Shown here: in pieces, positions 1 to 5,541 of the stretch
Position numbering within the stretch: the stretch's first letter is position 1
How the letters are laid out: the number at the start of each line of letters is the position of its first letter
From: Betaproteobacteria bacterium
GTDB taxonomy: Bacteria > Pseudomonadota > Gammaproteobacteria > Burkholderiales > Thiobacillaceae
Assembly: GCA_020049245.1 (NCBI GenBank)
Contig: JAIFLB010000103.1
Span: 1-9,396, forward strand
Direction of reading: 5' to 3'
DNA: 9,396 nucleotides
Notes under the pieces: model-generated
Seen by the model: the letters and a program-made list of their open reading frames with translations, nothing else
The model's database searches: none
What the model was told of the DNA's origin: nothing
Position numbers and translations under genes: made by a program

Positions 1-282
1 ATCGAGGCTTTTCAGCGAGGCATCGATCACCGGAAACAATGCCAAGGCCGGGATGCCAAGCTTCAAACAGTCTTCCGCGACGCCAAACAATCTGTCCAGG
101 CTCATCCGCTGCACGCCCGGCATGGAGGCGATGTCCTCGACGCGGTTTTCGCCATCCAGTACAAAAACCGGCAGGATCAGGTCAGCCGCAGTCAGGGCGT
201 TTTCCCGCATCAACCGGCGCGAGAAAACATCGCGCCGCATTCGGCGCATGCGTTTATGGGGAAAGCTCGACAAATCGAACAT
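1..282 (-). CDS. hemB: Porphobilinogen synthase (delta-aminolevulinate dehydratase), N-terminal part; 3' end beyond left edge
   Basis: Condenses two 5-aminolevulinate molecules to porphobilinogen in cytoplasmic haem synthesis. Only the first 94 codons are present and the gene runs off the left edge. The translation shows the family's N-terminal pattern: an Arg-rich segment (RRMRRDVFSRRLMREN), then DLILPVFVLDGENR, the ASMPGVQRMS stretch and GIPALALFPVID. These match the N-terminal arm and first barrel strands. The active-site lysines and metal-binding region lie outside the window. The ATG at 282-280 is preceded by a GGAGAG-like ribosome binding site about 9 nt upstream. It is on the same strand as engB, 149 nt downstream of it, a neighbourhood familiar from Betaproteobacteria. 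Haem supply fits the cytochrome c genes nearby. The identification is firm. Confidence 0.95.
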   Translation of the reverse strand, partial: MFDLSSFPHKRMRRMRRDVFSRRLMRENALTAADLILPVFVLDGENRVEDIASMPGVQRMSLDRLFGVAEDCLKLGIPALALFPVIDASLKSLD

Positions 283-367
283 GTTGCATCTCTCCTGAAA
301 CGAAAATACCAGTCTGTCGAAAGTGGGGCGGGGGAACATTTGCTGATTTTGATGGCTCAATGTTTTT

Positions 368-426
368 GACGAATCGCTTCGTCTCCCGCTTCCCTCCCTG
401 AGCGGGGCCTTGATGCAATTTCAAGG
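368..426. other. Three consecutive small palindromes between engB and hemB
   Basis: Three short perfect inverted repeats lie back to back in the 149-nt gap: GACGAA/TTCGTC (368-373/378-383, loop TCGC), CCCGCT/AGCGGG (385-390/401-406, 10-nt loop) and CCTTGA/TCAAGG (408-413/421-426, 7-nt loop). None is followed by a T tract in the engB-to-hemB direction, so I do not call an intrinsic terminator. They could be a weak terminator, an mRNA-processing element or protein sites. The stems are seen; any function is unknown. Confidence 0.4.
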
Positions 427-431
427 CATTT

Positions 432-1064
432 TTACCCGGCCTGAGGTTCCACAACCTCGACATTGGTCGGGTTTTTTTTGGGTGTGCCCAGCCATTCGCG
501 AACCACGCCTTCGGCCTGATCGACACCGATCTTCTTCAGGCTGGAAAACAATTGCACGCTGGCGTTCATGCCCATTTTCTTGAGTTCGCTACTGACCGTC
601 AGCAAGGTCTGGGCGGCGGGGCCGCGTGACAGCTTGTCGGATTTGGAAAGCAACACATGCACCGGCCGGCCGGAGGGGCGAAACCATTCCAGCAGGGAAC
701 GATCGAGTTCGGTCAGCGGGTGGCGAATATCCATGATCATGACCAAGCCGGCGAGTTGGCTGCGCTCCGCCAGATAGCCGCCGATCAACGCCTGCCAGAC
801 ATGTTTTTGCGCTTTTGGCGCGCGCGCATAGCCATAACCAGGCAAGTCGACCAGAAAACGGCCTTCTTCGACGCGGAAGAAGTTCAAGTGTTGCGTGCGA
901 CCAGGCATTTTGCTGACGAAAGCCAGCCGCTTGTGGTTGCACAGCGTATTGATTGCGCTGGATTTGCCCGCGTTGGAACGTCCGGCAAAGGCGACTTCAG
1001 CCTGGCTGTCGGAGGGGAGTTCGCGAATTTGCGCGACAGTAATGTGGAAGGCGGCGTTGAGCAC
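432..1064 (-). CDS. engB: Ribosome biogenesis GTP-binding protein EngB/YihA/YsxC
   Basis: TRAFAC-class GTPase, 210 aa (the usual family size), that acts in the cytoplasm in late large-subunit ribosome assembly. G motifs in order: G1 P-loop GRSNAGKS (residues 28-35), the family signature PGRTQ as G2 (54-58), G3 DLPGYG (73-78), G4 SKSD (140-143; TKxD is more usual) and a G5-like FSSLKK (173-178). The start is GTG at 1064-1062, placing P-loop and LPSD segment at the expected distance from the N terminus. No in-frame ATG lies between it and the upstream stop, and the ribosome binding site is weak. It diverges from the cytochrome c4 gene across 94 nt. A TATAGT on the minus strand at 1097-1092 could be its -10 box, but no good -35 accompanies it. 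Identification is firm; the exact start is less certain. Confidence 0.95.
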   Translation of the reverse strand: MLNAAFHITVAQIRELPSDSQAEVAFAGRSNAGKSSAINTLCNHKRLAFVSKMPGRTQHLNFFRVEEGRFLVDLPGYGYARAPKAQKHVWQALIGGYLAERSQLAGLVMIMDIRHPLTELDRSLLEWFRPSGRPVHVLLSKSDKLSRGPAAQTLLTVSSELKKMGMNASVQLFSSLKKIGVDQAEGVVREWLGTPKKNPTNVEVVEPQAG

Positions 1065-1158
1065 GGGAGGGCCACCAATTGAAAGGCTGGCACTATAGCA
1101 AACAGGCCGCTAAAATGCCGCGATTACATTGCTGTTATTGTGGATTAAGGAGCTTTAG

Positions 1159-1797
1159 ATGAAATCCCTCGCGCTGTTGACCGGTCTGCTTTTCGCGGCC
1201 TTATCCGTGGCTGCCCCGGCCTGGGCTAACCCCGCTCCGGCTGCTGCCGCAAAGGGCGATCCCGCGAAAGCGCAAAAAATCGTCAACGATGTCTGCGGCG
1301 CTTGCCATAGCACCGACGGTAACAGCACTTCCCCGGCGTATCCGTCGCTTGCCGGTCAGTCGCCGGAATACATCGCCAAACAACTGCGTGAATTCAAGTC
1401 CGGTGCACGCAAAAACGCGATCATGGCGCCTAACGCGGCAACGCTTTCGAATGAAGACATGCTGAATCTGGCCGCTTATTACAGTGCGCAGCAGCCGAAG
1501 CCGCGTCTGGCCAAGGATGCCGCTCTGGTCGCTGAAGGCCAGAAGATATACAAGGGCGGTAATGCAGGTAGCGGCGTTCCGGCTTGTGCGTCTTGCCACG
1601 GCCCGGCCGGTGCAGGCATTCCAGTTCAGTTTCCCCGCCTGGCTGGTCAGCATGCCAAATACGTCGAGTCGCAACTGAAGAACTTCCGCAGCGGTGACCG
1701 CGCCAACGACGGTGGCATGATGATGCGCATCATCGCGCGGAAAATGACTGACCATGAAATGAAGGCTGTCGCCGAATACATCAGCGGTCTGCGCTGA
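1159..1797 (+). CDS. Dihaem cytochrome c4, periplasmic
   Basis: 212-aa two-domain class I cytochrome c that carries electrons in the periplasm. In Neisseria, Vibrio and Pseudomonas, c4 proteins pass electrons from the bc1 complex toward cbb3-type oxidases. A Sec signal peptide covers residues 1-23, with cleavage predicted after AWA. Haem-binding motifs are CGACH (46-50) and CASCH (143-147). Likely axial methionines are Met89 in the first domain and one of the Met187-189 cluster in the second. The two halves resemble each other (YPSLAGQ...YIAKQLREFKSG versus FPRLAGQ...YVESQLKNFRSG), as expected for the duplicated c4 fold. The ATG at 1159 has a good ribosome binding site, AAGGAG at 1147-1152. 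A strong terminator follows 16 nt after the stop, so the transcript is mostly monocistronic. The standard gene name varies, so I leave it blank. Confidence 0.95.
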   Translation: MKSLALLTGLLFAALSVAAPAWANPAPAAAAKGDPAKAQKIVNDVCGACHSTDGNSTSPAYPSLAGQSPEYIAKQLREFKSGARKNAIMAPNAATLSNEDMLNLAAYYSAQQPKPRLAKDAALVAEGQKIYKGGNAGSGVPACASCHGPAGAGIPVQFPRLAGQHAKYVESQLKNFRSGDRANDGGMMMRIIARKMTDHEMKAVAEYISGLR

Positions 1798-1812
1798 GAT
1801 TCTGTTTGACCT

Positions 1813-1846
1813 GAAACGGCCCGCTTGATGCGGGCCGTTTCTTTTT
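1813..1846 (+). terminator. Rho-independent terminator after cytochrome c4
   Basis: A perfect 12-bp stem, GAAACGGCCCGC (1813-1824) with its complement at 1830-1841, closes a 5-nt loop and is followed by TTTTT (1842-1846). It lies 16 nt after the cytochrome c4 stop codon. It also sits directly upstream of rep, whose ATG at 1869 is only 22 nt beyond it. Confidence 0.93.
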
Positions 1847-1868
1847 GGTTATTACTTTTCGGGCGCCC

Positions 1869-3866
1869 ATGTCTTCCATGCTTTCCGGCCTTAATCCGCA
1901 ACAACGAGAAGCTGCGAAGTATCTCGATGGCCCGTTGCTGGTTCTGGCTGGCGCCGGTTCCGGCAAAACCCGGGTGATCACGCGCAAGATTGCTTATCTG
2001 GCGACGGAATGCGGCATCGATGCACGCCATATCGCCGCCATCACATTTACCAACAAGGCCGCGCGCGAAATGCGCGAACGGGTGTCGGAATTACTGCCTG
2101 GTCGGCAGGGCAAAGGCCTGACGGTTTCCACATTCCATTCGCTGGGTCTGCAAATCCTGCGCCATGAGGCCAAGCGCATCGGCTACAAGCCCCGCTTTTC
2201 TGTACTGGATGCGGCCGATGCCCAGCAGATACTGGCCGACATTCTGAAGACGGTGGACAAGGCGACGTTGCGCCAGGCGGCCAGCGTGGTATCGAATTGG
2301 AAGAATGCGCTACTTGCACCGCAAGCTGCGTTGCTGGCGGCCAAGGATGAGGCGGAACGGCAGTCGGCATTTGCTTACCAGGCTTATCAGGACACCTTGC
2401 GTGCCTATCAGGCGATGGACTTCGATGACCTGATCCGACTGCCGGTCGAACTCTTTCGCGGCCATCCCGAAGCGCTGGAAACCTGGCAAAGCCGCTTGCG
2501 CTATTTGCTGGTCGATGAATATCAGGATACCAACGGCGCGCAGTACGAGTTGATGCAGTTGCTGGCCGGCGTGGCGGGACGCTTTACCGCTGTCGGCGAC
2601 GACGACCAGGCCATCTATGCCTGGCGTGGCGCCGATGTGGAGAATCTGCGCCGGCTGAGCGAGGACTATCCCAGCCTCAAGATCATCCCGCTCACCCAGA
2701 ACTACCGCTCCAGCCAACGCATCCTGCGCGCCGCCAACAGCGTCATTCGCAACAACCCGCGTCTGCATGAAAAGAATCTGTGGAGTGAACACGGTCTGGG
2801 TGATCACATCGAACTCCTGCAATGCCGCGATGATCGGCATGAAGCGGAATCGGTTGCGTTGCGTATTTCGGCGCACAAATTCGAGTGTCGGACCCGCTTT
2901 GCCGACTATGCCATTTTGTATCGCGGCAACCATCAGGCGCGCCTGTTCGAGGAAGCCTTGCGCGAGGCCAAGATTCCCTATCAGCTCTCCGGTGGACAGT
3001 CATTTTTCGATAAGGCGGAAATCAAGGATCTCACCGCCTATCTGCGCCTGATCGCCAACCCGGACGACGACCCGGCGTTCATTCGCGCGGTGACCACGCC
3101 GCGACGCGGTATTGGCGCAGGCACGCTGGAAAAACTCGGCGATCACGCTGGCCAGCGGCATATCAGCCTGTTTGCCGCCACTTTCGAGACCGCTTTCCAG
3201 ACCACGCTACTTGAGCGGCAACTGGAACCATTGACCACGTTTTGCGACTTCATCAATCGCATAGCCGACCGCGCCGAAAAGGAGGCCGCCGGCAGCTTGC
3301 TGGAAGAGTTGCTGGCCGCGATTCAGTATGAGGAATGGCTGTATGAAACCGAAGACGATCGCGCCGCCAAAGCCAAATGGATGAATGTGCGCGACTTTGT
3401 CGATTGGTTAAGCAAAAAGGGCAGCGAGGATGGCAAGACGCTGATCGAACTGACCCAGACCGTGAGCCTGATGAATCTGCTCGAAGGGCGTGATAACGAG
3501 GAAGTTGATGCGGTGCGCCTGTCAACCCTGCATGCGGCAAAGGGGCTTGAGTTTCCGCATGTCTACCTGGTCGGCGTGGAAGAAGAAGTGCTACCGCACC
3601 GGGAATGTATGGAGGGCACTCGGCTGGAAGAAGAACGCCGCTTGATGTACGTCGGCATCACCCGCGCCCAACGCAGCCTGGTGATCAGCTTCTGTGCCCG
3701 ACGCAAGCGGGGAGGCGAAATCGTGGCCTGCGAACCCTCCCGCTTCCTTGACGAGATCGACGCCAGTGAGGTGCGGCGAACCGGCGCCGGTGGCGTCGAA
3801 AGTGCCGAGGTCAAAGAGGATGGAAGGCGTCGCCTTTCGGCGTTGAAAGCGATGTTGAGTAAATGA
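1869..3866 (+). CDS. rep: ATP-dependent DNA helicase Rep (UvrD/PcrA superfamily 1A)
   Basis: 3'-5' DNA helicase that helps replication forks pass protein roadblocks and restart. All superfamily 1A motifs are present, in order (residues counted from this start): Q motif LNPQQR (14-19), Walker A GAGSGKT (28-34), Ia TFTNKAAREM (60-69), Walker B/II DEYQDT (216-221), III GDDDQAIYAWRG (243-254), IV QNYRSS (277-282), V STLHAAKGLEF and VI RRLMYVGITRA near the C terminus. Similarity to E. coli Rep is stronger than to UvrD, for example in the ILYRGNHQ, SGGQSFF and AYLRLIANPDDD segments. The ATG at 1869 gives 665 aa, against 673 for E. coli Rep. A TTG at 1845 lies within the upstream terminator T tract and is unlikely. 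A second ATG at 1878 is possible. No clear ribosome binding site or own promoter is visible. Confidence 0.95.
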   Translation: MSSMLSGLNPQQREAAKYLDGPLLVLAGAGSGKTRVITRKIAYLATECGIDARHIAAITFTNKAAREMRERVSELLPGRQGKGLTVSTFHSLGLQILRHEAKRIGYKPRFSVLDAADAQQILADILKTVDKATLRQAASVVSNWKNALLAPQAALLAAKDEAERQSAFAYQAYQDTLRAYQAMDFDDLIRLPVELFRGHPEALETWQSRLRYLLVDEYQDTNGAQYELMQLLAGVAGRFTAVGDDDQAIYAWRGADVENLRRLSEDYPSLKIIPLTQNYRSSQRILRAANSVIRNNPRLHEKNLWSEHGLGDHIELLQCRDDRHEAESVALRISAHKFECRTRFADYAILYRGNHQARLFEEALREAKIPYQLSGGQSFFDKAEIKDLTAYLRLIANPDDDPAFIRAVTTPRRGIGAGTLEKLGDHAGQRHISLFAATFETAFQTTLLERQLEPLTTFCDFINRIADRAEKEAAGSLLEELLAAIQYEEWLYETEDDRAAKAKWMNVRDFVDWLSKKGSEDGKTLIELTQTVSLMNLLEGRDNEEVDAVRLSTLHAAKGLEFPHVYLVGVEEEVLPHRECMEGTRLEEERRLMYVGITRAQRSLVISFCARRKRGGEIVACEPSRFLDEIDASEVRRTGAGGVESAEVKEDGRRRLSALKAMLSK

Positions 3867-3891
3867 AAAACGCGGCATAAAGCCGCGTTTT
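3867..3891. terminator. Bidirectional terminator between convergent rep and cytochrome c5 genes
   Basis: A perfect 10-bp stem, AAAACGCGGC (3867-3876) with its complement at 3882-3891, encloses a 5-nt loop. It starts at the base after the rep stop codon and lies 20 nt beyond the end of the convergent cytochrome gene. The AAAA/TTTT stem ends give a T tract in either direction, so it can serve both genes. Confidence 0.88.
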
Positions 3892-3911
3892 GTTTACGAC
3901 TGTCGTAAGGC

Positions 3912-4724
3912 TTATTTTGCCGCAGCCTGCTTGGAAGCTTTATCGGCCGCTGCAATCGCAGTCTTGGCTTGCGCAACCATGTAATCGACTGCCAAGCGGG
4001 TATCCGCATCGGACAGTTTCAGGTTACCGCCCTTCGCCGGCCCGCCGAAGCTGCCATTGATCGCTGCGTTGTAAAGGTATTCCTTGCCTTCCTTGATCAG
4101 CGGCGTCCAGGCTTTTGCATCGGTCAATTTTTGCGCACCGGTGACGCCGGTGTCATGACAGTAGGCGCAGTTATCGACATAAACAGTCTTGCCGCGAGCC
4201 AGTTCATCGGTTGTCGGCTCCACTTCCTTCTTCAGCACGGCTTCAAAGTTGGCGCCAGCCGCATTGGTCATGTAAACCACGCCACGCGCAACTTCCAGGT
4301 CGGAAAGATCAGGATTGCCACCGCGGGCCGGCATCTTGTTGAAACCTTTGATCGCGTGGTCAAGCAAAGTCGGGTAGCTCTGTGCAATCCGCTTGCTCCA
4401 ATCTGCCTTCTCCTTGAATTTGGGCGAACCCAACGCACCAGAGGCATGACAACCAGCGCAGATTTCGTTGTAAACCTGTTCACCTGTCAGCTCGATTTTC
4501 GGGACATTGGGATCAACTGCAAGGGATTGGCCGAAGGGCTGAATGCGCTCAAGCACCACCTTTTCAGCGATCGGGGTCGGGTCAGGTTGACCCATATTCT
4601 TTTGAAAACCAAGAAACAACATGACGATCATGAAAATCGTCAGGCCAGGCGCAAACAAGCCGCCCAGCGTGGCGGCAATGAAATCCTTTGGCGTCGTTTT
4701 TGTCATTTGATGCAGATCGGACAT
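3912..4724 (-). CDS. Membrane-anchored dihaem cytochrome c5-type protein; second haem lacks the usual Met ligand
   Basis: 270-aa electron-transfer protein, probably anchored in the inner membrane with both haem domains in the periplasm. A hydrophobic helix spans about residues 18-40, followed by a linker and two cytochrome c5-like domains with CAGCH (89-93) and CAYCH (186-190). The layout resembles the two-domain c5 of Neisseria, which feeds a cbb3 oxidase. The first domain keeps the c5 ligand motif KMPARGG (Met131). At the equivalent site the second domain reads GGPAKGG, with Gly where Met is expected; the DNA there (about 4021-4070) is in frame. The C terminus is an Ala/Lys-rich tail. The start is ATG 4724-4722, with AGGG about 10 nt upstream; Met7 is an alternative. 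The gene converges with rep and shares its terminator. Family assignment is firm; the redox partners are inferred. Confidence 0.92.
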   Translation of the reverse strand: MSDLHQMTKTTPKDFIAATLGGLFAPGLTIFMIVMLFLGFQKNMGQPDPTPIAEKVVLERIQPFGQSLAVDPNVPKIELTGEQVYNEICAGCHASGALGSPKFKEKADWSKRIAQSYPTLLDHAIKGFNKMPARGGNPDLSDLEVARGVVYMTNAAGANFEAVLKKEVEPTTDELARGKTVYVDNCAYCHDTGVTGAQKLTDAKAWTPLIKEGKEYLYNAAINGSFGGPAKGGNLKLSDADTRLAVDYMVAQAKTAIAAADKASKQAAAK

Positions 4725-4759
4725 GGCGCAGACCCTAGTCTAAGTTTGGGAACCCGATG

Positions 4760-4787
4760 ATTATAAGGGTTTTCGCAGCCGACTAAA
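4760..4787 (-). promoter_or_regulatory. Probable sigma-70 promoter of the cytochrome c5 gene
   Basis: Reading the minus strand, a perfect TATAAT -10 box lies at 4765-4760, about 35 nt upstream of the ATG at 4724. A weak -35, TTTAGT at 4787-4782, is 16 nt further upstream. It would give a leader of roughly 28 nt. The -10 match is clear; the -35 is poor. Confidence 0.5.
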
Positions 4788-4931
4788 CGGCCGCTATGCT
4801 ATGCTTCGATCACTTTGGAACTGACAGACTTAGCCCATAAGTCCGAGTCGTAACTGAAATTGAGTGTTCAGTTCCCAGAGGGAACGACTGGCTATCGCTA
4901 AGTCGATTCAAGCAAGTGAGTTTCAAACCCT
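4788..4931. other. Non-coding stretch upstream of tRNA-Arg, with one small hairpin
   Basis: I see no coding region here. A perfect hairpin, GTTCCC/GGGAAC with a 3-nt loop, lies at 4871-4885 and has no T tract. The tRNA promoter must lie in this stretch, but I could not identify a convincing -35/-10 pair. Confidence 0.4.
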
Positions 4932-5008
4932 GCGGTCGTAGCTCAGATGGATAGAGTATCGGCCTCCGAAGCCGAGGGTCGTGGGTTCGAGTCCCGCCGA
5001 CCGCACCA
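4932..5008 (+). tRNA. tRNA-Arg (anticodon CCG), CCA encoded
   Basis: A complete 77-nt cloverleaf that reads the codon CGG. The acceptor stem GCGGTCG (4932-4938) pairs with CGACCGC (4998-5004), followed by discriminator A5005 and genomic CCA (5006-5008). The anticodon stem TCGGC/GCCGA (4959-4963/4971-4975) encloses CTCCGAA with anticodon CCG at 4966-4968. The T arm GTGGG/CCCGC (4981-4985/4993-4997) contains TTCGAGT; one pair is G-U. The D-arm region begins with TAGCTCAG. No repeat of its 3' end was found elsewhere in the window, so there is no sign of an integrated element. Confidence 0.97.
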
Positions 5009-5020
5009 AATCAAACACTG

Positions 5021-5043
5021 AGATTTGTCTCGAGGCAAATTTT
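5021..5043 (+). terminator. Weak candidate terminator after tRNA-Arg
   Basis: An AT-rich 7-bp stem, AGATTTG (5021-5027) with CAAATTT (5036-5042, one G-T pair) around an 8-nt loop, runs into TTTT at 5040-5043. It lies 13 nt past the tRNA. It is poor in GC, so it may be only weakly active. Confidence 0.3.
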
Positions 5044-5261
5044 CTCCCTGAACGGGAGACAACCTCGTCGATTCTGGCGATGGCGCATTCTCACTGAATC
5101 CCGTACGTGTCCGTTTCCGCAAAGATGCCGCTTTGACTCACCCACTGCGCGAAGCTGAACTGGGAAGTGAGTTGGCTGTTTGGTGTCGATACCCTTTTTG
5201 CTTCCCCTTGGCAGCACTGCGTTACGAAATTGCGTGGCGTAGTTGCTCTAAAAATTCTAGT
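5044..5261. other. Non-coding stretch between tRNA-Arg and the flagellar-type promoter
   Basis: I find no convincing gene here. Short open frames on both strands lack ribosome binding sites and recognisable protein features. A small hairpin TCTCCC/GGGAGA straddles the left boundary (5043-5048/5054-5059) without a T tract. The right end becomes AT-rich just before the promoter at 5262. Confidence 0.4.
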
Positions 5262-5288
5262 TAAAGTTTTCTTGCGGTTGTCCGTTAA
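5262..5288 (+). promoter_or_regulatory. Sigma-28 (FliA) flagellar-class promoter
   Basis: TAAAGTTT at 5262-5269 matches all eight bases of the FliA -35 consensus. After exactly 11 nt comes TCCGTTAA at 5281-5288, matching GCCGATAA at six of eight positions. Transcription should start near 5294-5297, just before the hairpin and riboswitch that precede the DUF1631 gene. The leader would be about 245 nt. The match in sequence, spacing and position makes this a good call; it implies that the downstream genes belong to the late flagellar regulon, which is inference. Confidence 0.75.
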
Positions 5289-5295
5289 CACTTCC

Positions 5296-5314
5296 GGCAA
5301 CTCAATTTGTTGCC
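5296..5314 (+). other. 5' leader hairpin abutting the riboswitch
   Basis: A perfect 6-bp stem GGCAAC (5296-5301) / GTTGCC (5309-5314) with a 7-nt loop lies at or near the predicted transcript 5' end. Its last two bases are the first two of CCACCT, which can pair downstream at 5405-5410. It may protect the 5' end or compete with that alternative pairing. Confidence 0.5.
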
Positions 5315-5402
5315 ACCTGCAAAGGGCAAACTCATCGAAAGATGAGGACGCAAAGTCACCGGTCTAAAGGGCGCAAGCCCCATGACAGCGGGATTACCAG
5401 GT
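5315..5402 (+). promoter_or_regulatory. Cyclic di-GMP-I (GEMM-I) riboswitch aptamer
   Basis: This RNA element binds cyclic di-GMP and controls the downstream gene. It has the class I hallmarks in order. A base helix ACCTG/CAGGT (5315-5319/5398-5402) is followed by AAAGGGCAAAC (5321-5331). The first hairpin is CTCATC/GATGAG (5331-5336/5341-5346) with a GAAA tetraloop. The conserved joiner GGACGCAAAG is at 5346-5355. The second arm is closed by GTCA/TGAC (5355-5358/5383-5386), contains CCGGTCTAAA, which resembles the tetraloop receptor, and is capped by GGGC-GCAA-GCCC. The conserved 3' segment AGCGGGATTACC is at 5387-5398. The order and bases closely follow the Vibrio cholerae Vc2 aptamer. It lies about 140 nt upstream of the DUF1631 gene. 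Confidence 0.92.
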
Positions 5403-5403
5403 C

Positions 5404-5430
5404 AAGGTGGAGCCATTCGGCTGCCCTTTT
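5404..5430 (+). terminator. Candidate riboswitch expression platform: imperfect terminator
   Basis: The strand 5404-5414 pairs with 5419-5428 around loop ATTC. There are nine pairs, interrupted by a G-G mismatch and a bulged T, running into TTTT (5427-5430) and then CTTGTCTT. The segment AGGTGG (5405-5410) in its 5' arm is also complementary to CCACCT (5313-5318), which overlaps the 5' strand of the aptamer base helix. The two pairings exclude each other. This suggests that ligand binding frees the terminator, but the stem is imperfect and control of translation cannot be excluded. Confidence 0.45.
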
Positions 5431-5541
5431 CTTGTCTTCCCCGCTTCGCGATGTCCCGAGGACTCTCCAATACAGGGGATTCCAGGCCAATTGGTTTGCG
5501 GGAAATGAGGCTCGGATCGAGTCGGGCAGAAGGAAAGGGTC

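Noticed and set aside
657..1082. 141-codon plus-strand open frame opposite engB
   Set aside because: engB on the other strand has all its GTPase motifs, and this frame has no family features.
1092..1097. TATAGT on the minus strand as a full engB promoter
   Set aside because: The -10 is good, but the -35 region 16-18 nt upstream has no similarity to consensus, so I did not list it as a feature.
1845..1868. TTG start for rep 8 codons upstream
   Set aside because: It lies within the T tract of the cytochrome c4 terminator; the ATG at 1869 fits the Rep N terminus better.
4932..5008. tRNA-Arg as the attachment site of an integrated element
   Set aside because: No integrase gene and no second copy of the tRNA 3' end were found in the window; the downstream genes look like regular chromosomal genes.
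5167..5367. 66-codon plus-strand open frame after the tRNA
   Set aside because: It passes through the promoter and aptamer, lacks a ribosome binding site and resembles no known protein.
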